Shown here piece by piece: positions 31,742-41,991 of a stretch of 64,000 bases of DNA. The DNA comes from Coccinella septempunctata (taxonomy: Eukaryota; Arthropoda; Insecta; Coleoptera; Coccinellidae): NCBI RefSeq assembly GCF_907165205.1, contig NC_058191.1, positions 15,130,501 through 15,194,500 of the forward strand, in the 5' to 3' direction. The translations under genes were made by a program, and so were the position numbers. A model generated the notes under the pieces. That model ran no database searches. It was not told where the DNA came from and was given only the letters and a program-made list of their open reading frames with translations. Position 1 is the stretch's first letter. Every line of letters begins with the position of its first letter.

Positions 31742-34700
31742 TTTCACTGAACAACGAATGGCAGACCAGTACCGCGTAATTCTGAGAAATGAACTAATAC
31801 CAACGGCCCGAATCGACGCAATTAAACGAGAACTTCAGCGTCCGCCTACAAAAGAGAATAACACCAACACCTCTGATCAATTCACATGCCTGGGCAACAA
31901 CAGGCAGAAGAAACTGATACTGAAAGTCCATCTTGCAACGCAAGTGAGCCTGAACAGCAGGACGATAGGGAAGAGCTCCACCGACAAGTTGACTCTGACA
32001 TGAGGAGATACTTTGCCGAACTGGAAGGAACAGATCCTCTTCATCGAGTAGCACCTCCACGACTCAATACATCAAAGAAACTGTCACTTATAATCGACAT
32101 CTTGAATAAGGACGTTTCACCTGAATACCTACAGAACGGAAGTTCATTGGAATATCTGCATCTAGTTTTTCACTGTGCAGCGCTTACGACAGCGAAAACC
32201 ATAGGGGCAAAAATTCGCCGAATGAACAACGATGGTCCAAAATTACACAAATTACACGCGCCAGCATGGCAGAAACGTCTTCAACACAATACAGAAAGGC
32301 TAAGAAGAGACATTGGACGACTGACGCAGTACTTGAACGGGAATCGAGGAAGAAAGGTTGTGAAAGCTGCCAAAGAAATCATGGATACAAACAGGACACA
32401 CACAGAACGAGAGACGGAGAATGCTACAGCTCACCATTGCCTCGACACTCTGAAGCAAAAATTAAGTCTGTATGCAGTACGCCTGAGGAGATATAAAAGC
32501 AATTATAGTCGGAAAAGAGACAATAATTCATTCGAAAAGTCGGAAGAATCTTTCTACCGGTCACTCACATCGTCGGATGGAGAAAATGGAAAGTTACTAC
32601 CAAAGGAAGCCATTGAACAATTCTGGACCGAACAATTATCAACGAAACCTCGGTTCAATGGAGATACCGGATGGATTGAAGTTGAAAAATCTGAAGCTAT
32701 AAAATATGAGCCGACGCAGCACAATTGAAGAAGTAGAATCAGCTATCAGAGGACTGCAAAACTGGAAAGCACCTGGGCCTGATGGATTACAGAACTTCTG
32801 GATCAAGAAACTTTGGATCATGCATGACAAATTGACCTCCGCAATAAATGATGTCATTGAAAATCCTGAAAGAATGCCAGAATTTCTTACACATGGCACA
32901 ACATACCTGTTACCTAAAGACCAAAGGAAGACAGAAGACCCATCCAAGTACCGACCGATCTTCCAACGATGTACAAATTAATCACATCGTGCATTTCAAA
33001 CCGAATTCACAATCACTGCGAAAGGAATAACATCATAGCCATGCAACAGAAAGGATGCACCAAAGACAGCCGAGGGTGCAAAGAACAACTAATAATAGAT
33101 TCAGTTATCTGCAATCAAGCGTTCTCCAAGCGAAGGAATCTTTACGCTGCGTACATAGACTACAAAAAAGCATTCGATTCTATACCTCACGAATGGCTCT
33201 TGACGATCTTGAAGATTTACAAGGTAGATCCCAATATTGTTAAGTTCCTGAAAAACGCCATGTCAACCTGGCGTACTAGTCTTCAAATGAAAGCAGCAGA
33301 TTGCTCCTTTACAACAGGACCTATTCCAATAAGACGCGGAATTTTCCAAGGAGACTCGCTGAGCCCTTTGTGGTTCTGCATGGCCCTGAATCCATTGTCT
33401 CATAAATTGAATTCTACGGACTACGGATTTTCCATCAAGAGCGGCAGTAGAACTATGATGAAACTGAATCATCTCCTTTACATGGACGATTTGAAACTCT
33501 TCGCATCTACCAAAAAACAAATGCAACTGATGCTGAAAATGGTGGAAGGATTCTCGGAAGACATCAAAATGAAGTTTGGACTAGAAAAATGTCGACTGCT
33601 AAACATAACGAGAGGGAAAATAGAAGATGGTACGTTCAAACTCAAGGAAGATGCAGAAATTGAAGCATTAAAGGAAGGAGACACATACAAGTATCTAGGC
33701 ATAAAACAGGCAAGAAAAATCAATCAGACCCAGATGAAGAAAGAATTAACGGAGGAGTTCACCCGAAGATTGAGGAGGATAATGAGAACTGGTCTTAACA
33801 GCAAGAATCTGATAAGAGCGATTAACACCTACGTTTGCTCGGCGCTGAGCTATTCATTTGGTATTATCTCTTGGACGACCACCGATTTAGCAGCTTTACA
33901 GAGAAAAATAAGGACGATGCTGACTAAACACAATAAACATCACCCCAAAAGCTCAATAGAACGGACAGAGCTGCCACGACATCTTGGGGGTAGAGGAATT
34001 GTTGATTTGTCCAACCGTATGTCCCAGGAAATTTATTTATTTATTTGGTTGAAGGACTTCGATTATATTGAAGGACTTCGGAAATATTTCTTGAGCAAGG
34101 CAGCTTCGTCAGAACTCCATCGAGTAGTTTGTGTTGCTGATACTTCTACACCGTTAAAGCTACACCAGGATCACTTGGAAACCGTCGAACACTCTGCAGA
34201 AAGTAAAATGCAGAAACTGATTGGCAAACCTCTGCATGGGAGGCACCAGAATGAGGTCAACCATGATTACGTCGACATATCTGCGTCGAACTACTGGTTG
34301 ACTTCCGGAAGGTTGTTTCCTGAGACAGAGGGCTTCATGCTCGCCATCCAGGATCAGGTGATTCCAACAAGAAATTACATGAAGTACATCGCCAAGGATG
34401 CCTCAGTGGCGGACGATAGCTGTCGTTATGGCTGTGCGACACATGAAACTATTCAGCACATCACCGGGGGATGTCAGAAGTTCGCGGGCGCGGAGTACAA
34501 TGCTGTTGCCAAGATTCTTCACCAAGAACTGGCACTAAAACACCAACTTCTCACTTCGAAAAAGGTTCCTTATTACAATTACCATCCGAATGCTGTGCTG
34601 GAAAACGAACATCACAAGCTCTACTGGGATCGCACGGTTCTCACAGACCGAAAAATAACCCACAATAGACCAGACCTCATATTGCTCAATAAGGACGAGG

Positions 34701-35200
34701 ACAGAGCACTATTCATCGACGTGGCAATTCCAAATAATACCAATCTTCTAGATAGGCACACTGAAAAAATTTCACAATACAGAGATCTCGAGGAACAGAC
34801 CAGAAGACAGTGGAAGCTGAAAGATATCAAGACCATCCCTATTGTCATTTCATCTACAGGCCTGATACCGAAGAAACTACTAGAGAACTTGAGGAAACTT
34901 CAGTTGGACGAAAATATCTATAGAGTCATGCAGAAGGCGGTACTGCTCGGAACGGCGAGAACTGTACGCAAGTACATGGGGAATGCAGAGGAACACTGTC
35001 TGCGCCGACAGGAAGTACGGGTGGAGCAGGAATCCAACCTACAGCAGGGAGGCGAGGAGCGACCCGGACCCGACCACCACCACGAGCCCGAAAACCTGGA
35101 AAGGGCTACAACAGAGCTTAATCCTTTTGATATCTGAGATATCTGGGATAAGTGAATTTTCCTCTGGAGAGGAGTGTGAAAGCCGCAAGGCTAAAGTCCT
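31742..35200 (+). mobile_element. Dong/R4-type LINE with restriction-like endonuclease
   Basis: This LINE of about 3.46 kb has a single ORF carrying RT, a CCHC motif and a C-terminal PD...D endonuclease, the layout of the R4/Dong group. The 5' end abuts (TAA)8. The 3' end is placed before TAATAA (about 35201) after a short 3' UTR. The element seems near full-length but its ORF carries about three frameshifts. Confidence 0.85.
31758..35137 (+). pseudogene. Dong/R4 ORF: RT plus restriction-like endonuclease, frameshifted
   Basis: ATG 31758 (MADQYRVILRNE) opens the ORF. The frame shifts near 31890, near 32710 and near 32970. RT motifs are WKAPGPDGLQNFW, YIDYKKAFDSIPHEWL, GIFQGDSLSPLWF and catalytic LLYMDDLKLF (about 33475). 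From 32969 to 35137 the frame is open for 722 residues. It includes a CCHC cluster (CRYGCATHETIQHITGGC, about 34420-34470) and the nuclease core RPDLILLNKDEDRALFIDVA (about 34660-34730). The nuclease cuts the TAA target and the RT copies the RNA onto the nick. Confidence 0.88.
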
Positions 35201-35272
35201 AATAAGATTCCGACAAGTTTATTTTTGGAGTTCTGATGGTAACGGCCATAAATTCTCGCTTCATTTCTATTA
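35201..35272 (+). repeat. Putative remainder of the Gypsy-D LTR
   Basis: These are 72 bases between the Dong 3' end (TAATAA) and the point where BEL-2 coding sequence resumes (about 35278). The end TTCTATTACG is roughly the inverse of the Gypsy-D LTR start TGTAATA. No independent copy is available to confirm it. Confidence 0.35.
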
Positions 35273-35277
35273 CGCAT

Positions 35278-35834
35278 TCATTGGGAATAATTGGTTTTTG
35301 TTCTAACAACATTGATATTCCAGAATTTCTCATCCAACTTGAGAAAATCTGGACCATTAAACCAACGACTTTTCAATGAAAAGTCACAATCTTTATTATC
35401 CCTTGTGGCTTCGTCAGCCACATTTTCTACCGTTGAAATCCAATTCCATTTGGAGACATCAGTATTTTCCCTGATTTCACCTACTCGATGTGCGACGAAG
35501 GGTTTCAATTTTCTGGAATCCATTTTTAACCAACAAATAACGTTTTTTGAATCCGTCCAAAAGTGAGTGGTAGTAATTTTCAACGTATGATTTTCTTCGA
35601 CTGTTTTGGCCAAACGAGATCCCAGAACAGCAGCTTGTAATTCTAGTCTTGGAATCGAAACAATGTGTAATGGAGCCAACCTTGATTTTGCCATAACGAA
35701 AGAAATTTTGATATCTCCGTTCATTTTCCCTCTCAAGTAAGCCACTGAAGAAAAGGCTTGGGAGCTGGCGTCTCAAAATACGTGCAGTTCGATATTATAG
35801 TTTCCTATGCTTCCCATATAACAACGTGGAAGTT
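35278..35834 (-). pseudogene. BEL-2 pol: RNase H
   Basis: The minus-strand frame 35745-35278 reads VAYLRGKMNGDIKISFVMAKSRLAPL, then SIPRLELQAA (catalytic E), FWTDSKNVICWL (catalytic D) and WNWISTVENVADEATR. The RNase H start (35746-35834) lies in a shifted frame. It ends at 35278 in NYSQ, where the insertion block begins on the minus strand. The continuation is at 21690. Confidence 0.85.
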
Positions 35835-36530
35835 TTATATCAGATATTTTTTCCATTTCTCATCACATTCCTCTGTTATCCTTTCATCCCAACCAATACC
35901 CAATCGCCAAAAATCTTGCAGAAGTATTCTAGCTTTTATCGAAAAATTCATGAGGAATCCAAGTGGGTCAAATATCGACATTACTTTTTTCAACACTTTT
36001 CTTTTTGTGCAAATTTTTTCATTCATCAAAATTTCATCTATATCATTTAATTTTATGTGGAACGAAAAAGTATCATCATTAGGATCCCAAAATAAACCCA
36101 AAACTCTTTCAACGGGCATTTCCTTATCAAAATCCATATCCTTACCTTCTCCTGTTCTCAGATTATATGGTATGGTCTTAAGTACTTTAATGGAATTGCT
36201 ACTCCAGTTTCTTATGGCGAATCCACCTCTATTGTGTATGTCAATGACTGCATGGATCAACTTTTTGGCTTCTTCCACCTCATCCACGCTGTCAAGATAG
36301 TCATCGACATAGTGCTGTTTTAAAATGGCCTCAACTGCTTCTGGATGTATATCTCGAAATTCCTCTGCATTCCTCCTCATTATATATTGTGCTGAGGTGG
36401 GAGAAGAAATAGCTCCAAATATCATGGCAACCATTTCAAATTCTTCAGGGAATTGTTTTATTTCTTTTCCTCTCCAAAGAAAGCGCTGAGCCCATCTATC
36501 TTCTTTTCTGATATTAACCTGATCAAACAT
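35835..36530 (-). pseudogene. BEL-2 pol: reverse transcriptase, 5' truncated
   Basis: The frame opens MFDQVNIRKEDRWAQRFLWRG and contains the catalytic QHYVDDYLDS, RVLGLFWDPNDD and the BEL signature FDPLGF. The RT fingers and the region after the protease are missing. The preceding frame (36458-37066) runs from the protease into sequence joined at about 36530, so an internal deletion of several hundred codons has occurred. Confidence 0.85.
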
Positions 36531-37066
36531 TTTTTCGCATAATTTTTGATATTTACTGACTGAAGAGGTAAATTAAGGTTGTTAACCGTTCTTACATTAG
36601 ACATATGATAATTTTGCCCAAAATCTTTGCCCTGTATATGAATATTCACCCTTTTCGATTTTGTGTCTTCATTTGTCATAGAATTTGTGCACCTGAGTCT
36701 GAGACAATTTTTGGGTCCAGTGACTCCAATTTTATCAGCCGTTTCCTCATCTAATAAAGTGACAGTTGATCCCTCATCGAAAAGTGCATAAGTTGAGAAA
36801 GCTCCCTTAGGTCCCGTTAAAATAACCGGTGCAACCCTCAATGATATTTCATTATTATACTCTCTTGAATGGTGGCTGACGAGTTCTCTATCGTGAATTT
36901 CTGATATTTCTTCTCCTTTATGTAATAAAGGATGATTATATAATTTACAACCATCAATATTACAAGACTTTCGAATTTTACAATATCTAGCCAAGTGATT
37001 TGAAGAAATACAGCAAAAACAAATTTTGGATTTCCTCACCCAATCCAATCTTTGATCCAGACTCAA
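36458..37066 (-). pseudogene. BEL-2 gag C-terminus and protease
   Basis: It shows LDQRLDWVRKSKICFCCISSNHLARYC and CNIDGCKLYNHPLLH (zinc knuckles), then YALFDEGSTVTLLDEETADKIG. This last motif is the BEL-type aspartic protease region. The protein is continuous until about 36540, where it is fused out of frame to the RT. Confidence 0.82.
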
Positions 37067-37429
37067 GTCTCTGAAGAATTAACGGCATTCACTTGTTGCT
37101 CTATCTTGCCTCGTTTTCTCAGATATGGTGGTACATACATACTTTTTCTTCTTTTCATCTAATTCTGAAGTTGCTACAAAACTCACATGTTCTGCAATTC
37201 CAGATAAACATTTAGAGAAATCTACAACTGTAATTTATAATTACAGTAATAAACAGTTTACTGTTTATTACTCTTCGAAATTTGATTCGCTCTTTTCGCT
37301 CATCCCATTTTGAGACTTGGTGTTAATTTAGCCACCATATCGGACAGCAATTGCGGATTTATCAAATATTTCTGACTTCTCAAACTTGTCACTGTGACTG
37401 CCAAATTTTGAACAGAATTCGAAAAATCT
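37067..37429 (-). pseudogene. BEL-2 gag remnant
   Basis: The minus-strand reading gives LINPQLLSDMVAKLTPSLKM, the stem-like region of BEL gag. A stop and a short AT-rich stretch with TAAACAGTTTACTGTTTA (37250-37268, palindromic) follow. Then LSGIAEHVSFVATSELDEKK leads into the zinc-knuckle region. It is cut at about 37429 by the 3' end of RTE-1. The N-terminal gag and 5' LTR of BEL-2 are not seen in the window. Confidence 0.7.
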
Positions 37430-37445
37430 ATCTTCTTCTTCTTCT

Positions 37446-38541
37446 TCAAGTGCCATATCCGCGGCGGATGTCGGCAACCATCATAGCTATCTTGACTTTG
37501 GAGACAGCGGCTCTAAAGAGATGTTTTGAGCTGCATTCAAACCACTCTCTCAGATTTCTCAGCCACGAGATTCGTCTTCTTCCTACGCCTCTTTTGCCTT
37601 CTATTTTCCCCTGCATTATTAATCGTAAGATATTGTACTTCTCGCCTCGCATTATGTGTCCCAAATATTGTAAATTTCTCTCCTTTATGGTACGTTCAAC
37701 TTCTTTTTCTTTACCGATTCTTCTTAGCACCTCGATGTTGGTGATACGATCCGTCCACGAAACTCTCAGAATTCTTCGGTAGGTCCACATCTCGAAAGAG
37801 TTAAGACGCCTCATTGCATCTGCATTTAGCGTCCATGCTTCCACCCCATAATAGAGCACACTGTGTACGTAGCATTTTGCCAATCGCAGTTTGAGATGCA
37901 ATGTCAGATCCTTGCTACACAGGACTTTTTTCATTCTTATAAAGTTGGAACGAGCTTTTTCTATTCTAGTTTTTATTTCTGCGGAATAGTCGTTTTCTGT
38001 TATAAGTGTTCCTAAGTAAGTGTATCTTTTTACTCTTTCGACCTGCTGACCTCCAACCAGCAGTATTTCGTTTGTGTCATTGTTCTTGCTGATTTTCATG
38101 AACTTGGTTTTTTTGACATTAAGAGAAAGTCCGTACTTCCCGCTACCTCTTAATATCTTGTTCATGACTCTCTCTAAATCCTCCAGACAGTCAGCTATTA
38201 TTACGGTATCGTCAGCATATCTGATGTTGTTGATCAAGACTCCATTCACCTTTATACCAGCTGTCTCACTTTCCAAGGCTTCTAGTAAAATTGGCTCCGA
38301 GTACGCATTAAATAACAAGGGCGATAGTATGCAACCTTGCCTGACTCCTATCTTTATTTCCATTTCCTCAGATCTTTCCTGCCCATTTTTTACTGTGGCC
38401 CGTTGGTTGTAATACAGATTTGAAATTAATCTTACATCTTGTTTGCCCAGGTTTTTGTTCTTAAGAAGGTCTATAAGTTGGTCGTGTTTTACCTTATCAA
38501 AAGCTTTATTATAGTCTATAAAGCAGATATAGAGGTCGCGA
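37446..38541 (-). pseudogene. RTE-1 RT, C-terminal two thirds
   Basis: The minus-strand sequence from 38541 reads NRDLYICFIDYNKAFDKVKH, then GVRQGCILSPLLF, catalytic IRYADDTVIIA, KKTKFM, YLGTLI and a long C-terminus ending GYGT at 37446. It lacks the RT fingers. The upstream ORF ends KELESEMPGC at 38542, where about 150-200 residues have been lost with a frame break. Confidence 0.88.
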
Positions 38542-39900
38542 TTAACATCCAGGCATCTCTGACTCGAGCTCTTTGACTTTCTTGTTTAGATTAAAGTTGT
38601 CATACTTGTTTTGTAAATCTTCTATCTCCTTACATTTATCAGAGAAGTATGTTTCTTTTGCTTCTCTTATTTTTCGCCTTATTTGGATTTGCAGCTGCTT
38701 GTATCGAATGTTGTTATTTGACTTGCATCTTCTTCTTTCATCCATTAACTCCAAGATTCTGTCTGTCATCCAATCTTCTTTCTTATGTTTGCTTGTTATA
38801 AGTTCTTTTTTACTTGGTTCTATAAGTGCTGTTTTAAGGAACTGCCATTGTTGTTCTGCGCTTTCCTTATTTTTCTGAGATTTGGTGGTGGCTTTTTCTA
38901 AGTTTGCGTTGATCTGTTGTTTAAGTTTTTCTCTGATTTCTTCTGATTTTAGTTTCTCTATGTCTAGTTTATCAACTTTATGCTTGTTTTGCATCTTTTT
39001 TAGTTGTAACTGAAACCTAGCAATAAGAGGATTATGATCAGATGATACGTCCGCACCAGGGTAAGCTTTTACTGTTTTTATTTCGTTTCGATATCTGTGT
39101 TTTATTAGGATGTAATCGATCTGATTTCTGACAATGTTGTTGTCTTTGTCAGCTGGTGATTTCCATGTATACAGACGTCTCTTGGGAAGTTTGAAAAACG
39201 TGGTCGTTACCACAAAATTATTTTCTTGACAGAATTCAACAAGACGATCGCCCCTCTCGTTGCGTACACCAAGTCCGTACTGCCCTACTGTAGAGTCACA
39301 TCTTCCTTCGCCGATTTTAGCATTAAAATCACCCATAACTACTGTTATATCTCTAGATGCAGTTAGTCGTAATGTCTTTTGAAGGTCATTATAAAAGTTT
39401 TCTAACTCTTCTTCGTTTTTGTCAGTGGTAGGAGCATAAATTTGTATTAGGTTTAGTTTTCCGTGAGTTGTCATCAGTTGTAGCAACATAACTCTTTCGG
39501 ACATTGGTATGAAGCCTGTTACTGATTTTACTACGTTTCTGTCAAGAATTACGGCCACTCCATAGCGGTGTTGAGTGTCATCATTGCCAGAGTAGTAAAC
39601 TCGTCCATTTTCTGTACTAAGTTCACCCGAACCAATCCATCTTGTGTCACTTATTCCAACAACATCAATCTTTAGTCGCACCATCTCCTGCTCTATGTTT
39701 CTTAACTTTCCAGGCTCGTACATACTTCTTACGTTCCATGTCGCAATTTTAAGAGTTGATTTGTATATTTTCAACAAACAGGGATTTCGCTGGTTGACGA
39801 CCTGGGAAGCCCTGTTGTTTATGTCATCTCTTCCCCTGCCGAATCTTGGCATCCGAAAACCATGATTAGTGAACTGTTGACTGTCATTTCTCTGAGCCAT
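38542..39900 (-). CDS. RTE-1 endonuclease and linker (452 aa, truncated ORF)
   Basis: ATG 39900 (MAQRNDSQQF). Motifs are LKIATWNVRSM, VVGISDTRWIG, VVMGDFNAKIG, QIDYILIK and VSSDHNPLIARF, an RTE-type apurinic endonuclease with all catalytic positions visible. A charged helical linker follows. The ORF stops at 38542 because the start of the RT is deleted. Such ORFs are often annotated as craniofacial development protein 2-like in insects, which is a known misannotation of this LINE. Confidence 0.88.
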   Translation of the reverse strand: MAQRNDSQQFTNHGFRMPRFGRGRDDINNRASQVVNQRNPCLLKIYKSTLKIATWNVRSMYEPGKLRNIEQEMVRLKIDVVGISDTRWIGSGELSTENGRVYYSGNDDTQHRYGVAVILDRNVVKSVTGFIPMSERVMLLQLMTTHGKLNLIQIYAPTTDKNEEELENFYNDLQKTLRLTASRDITVVMGDFNAKIGEGRCDSTVGQYGLGVRNERGDRLVEFCQENNFVVTTTFFKLPKRRLYTWKSPADKDNNIVRNQIDYILIKHRYRNEIKTVKAYPGADVSSDHNPLIARFQLQLKKMQNKHKVDKLDIEKLKSEEIREKLKQQINANLEKATTKSQKNKESAEQQWQFLKTALIEPSKKELITSKHKKEDWMTDRILELMDERRRCKSNNNIRYKQLQIQIRRKIREAKETYFSDKCKEIEDLQNKYDNFNLNKKVKELESEMPGC

Positions 39901-40165
39901 GACGATTTCTAGGGAGTCTTAATGAGGTAGTTTCCCCTTGCTTTCCTCATCGCTGTGTAAGCACCGCTTCAGTTGTTTCAACCACGCCGCTTAGTGTCTG
40001 ATTCTCAACCAATAGTAATCAACGGTACTCAACAGTACTTTGCTTGAGGTCAGTGCTGAACAACCAGCTGCCATTGTTCAGTGCTAGTTTTGGTCCGCCC
40101 CGGGTATTTTATTTTCCCGGTACCACCCATATCTGGGACAGTCCACCTCGAGACGTTGAAGCAGG
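39901..40165 (-). other. RTE-1 5' UTR
   Basis: This is non-coding sequence with a GC-rich palindromic stretch (CCCGGGTATTTTATTTTCCCGG around 40098-40119, a hairpin). It ends at the junction with the oppositely oriented J1+ 5' end, so the two elements are head to head. The exact joint is uncertain by about 15 bases. Confidence 0.55.
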
Positions 40166-40541
40166 TAGATGTGTTGAATGATTCCAGTGCGATACGTCAT
40201 CTCTCGTGTTGTAAAAGAGAAAGTCGAAGTGAAAGTGTACACTAGCGAAGCTACGGAATTTTTGATTCCGTCTACGAAACTTCCGAAGTTTTTTGTAAGT
40301 TCTATAAGTGTATGCGTTATAGAGCGGAAATTCGTTCAAATTCAGTGTGTTCAGTGTAGAGTCCAGATCACCCCCAAGATCGCTGGTTCCACGGATATCA
40401 CTGGTGAGTCGATTTATTTTTCTCATAGTATAGAAAATATATAACTTAGCCACATAGCTTAGAAGTAACATATTAGTGAGTATTTCCAATATTCATTATT
40501 ACACAGAAATACCTTATATAGTTCAATACGGACAAAAAGCC

Positions 40542-41991
40542 ATGTCGGAGGTCTCAGACAATGAGAGCTCCTACATGGAAGCTACGGACACCGAAGAATT
40601 CAGCGATAGAGAAGCAGAGGAGCTTGTAAGGCTCAAAGAAGAGAATGAGCAATTGAAGGCTCAAATAAATAAATTAACTGAAACCGTAGCTCAGTTGGTC
40701 GGGGAGATACGCCTCTTGAGAGAGGAAGTTAATAAGAATAAAGTGCCTCAATCCCCTAGTTTTGCGGAAATTGCAGAACACATTTCGGCACAGAAATCCC
40801 CCACATTTGCAGAAATTGCAAAGCCGGTAGCGGTCCCCAAAAATTCCTCCAAACAGGAAGTAGCTCCAGAACCGGAAAAGAAGAAAAATTTTGCAACTCA
40901 AGTTGCAAAAACCCAGAACGCGACACCCACAAAACGCGCGCGTAAAGAAAGTGCATCTTCAGACGAAGAGACCGCAAAAAAAGCAACGGTGATACCTAAA
41001 AAAGGTATCAGCCTCAGCTCAACAGGAAAACACTCCAGTGGAGAGAAAAGAAAAAATCCCCCCAGTTACCCTGAGAGGTACGTCCGAATGGACGTCAATT
41101 TCCAACGCGTTAATGCGAAACGACATTAATTACAGCAGAGCGACAACTGTGAAGGACGGAATTAGGGTCGTCCCACAAACCCCACAAGATCATCGAAGGA
41201 TGACTGAATTCCTCCACAAAATCAACAGAGAGTTTTACACTCTCCAACGAGAGGAGGAAAAGAAAATTTATGCGGTAGTGAGATACCTACCGCTGGATGC
41301 AGATATCCCGACGATCCTTGACGACCTCAAGGATCAAGGGATGGTCGATGCTGAGGTCATAAGGATGACCTCAAATATAACAAAAAAGCCGATGCCCTTA
41401 TTGCTGGTTAAAACCCAGAATAAGGGTATCTTCGAGGTGAGAAGGCTCTACAACATGAACTGTGTTGTTGAACCTAAGAGAAGGACGACAGGGCCTGGAC
41501 AATGTTATCGCTGTCAGCGATATGGACATGCCCAAAGTAAGTGCACTTTTCCATGGAGGTGCGTGAAATGCTCCGGTAATCACAGCTCCAAGGAGTGTAC
41601 GCTTACCAGGGAGAACGAGGAGCGAAATGCTTCTTGTGTTCTCTGTGGAGAGCAAGGACATCCAACCAGCTACAAGGGATGTAGCGAATGGAAATTGGTA
41701 ACTAAAAAGGCCAAGAGATCGCCAAGATCAAACCAAACCAGCTCGAGGCCAACACAAAATACTCCGAAGCCAGCCCAGAACTCTTTGGAAGTGAAGAAAC
41801 CCCAGGAAACTGCAACCAAAGCAGTCAAAGAGACGAAGAAACCAGAGAAAAAGACGGAAAAGGCAAAAACCGTCAAAAAAGCCGAAACCAGAAAAGGAAT
41901 TTCTGGAATCACTGAGGAACTGGATAAGTTCACGAAAAACCTCCTCAGCACGATGATGCAGAAGAGAAGAAGACAAGAAGAAACTGAATAA
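40542..41991 (+). pseudogene. J1+ ORF1 (Gag-like), frameshifted, C-terminus altered
   Basis: ATG 40542 (MSEVSDNESSYMEATDTEEF). It has an acidic N-terminus, a coiled coil with LKEENEQLKAQINKL, and a short internal repeat SPSFAEIAEH/SPTFAEIAKP. One base (a C) is missing near 41030 relative to J1-, which shifts the frame; the main frame resumes at 41038 (VERKEKIPP). The knuckles CYRCQRYGHAQSKC, CVKCSGNHSSKEC and CVLCGEQGHPTSYKGC are intact. It ends with RRRQEETE at 41991, residues derived from ORF2 sequence beyond the deletion. Confidence 0.88.

Larger units (their letters stand above)
37430..40165 (-). mobile_element. RTE-1, RTE-type LINE with internally deleted RT
   Basis: The minus-strand 3' end is a (GAA)n-type tail, seen as (TTC)5 at 37431-37447 on the plus strand, adjoining BEL-2 gag. 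It contains an endonuclease ORF and the second half of an RT, plus a 5' UTR of about 260 bases. RTE elements commonly end in short microsatellite tails. The 5' boundary against J1+ is approximate. Confidence 0.8.
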
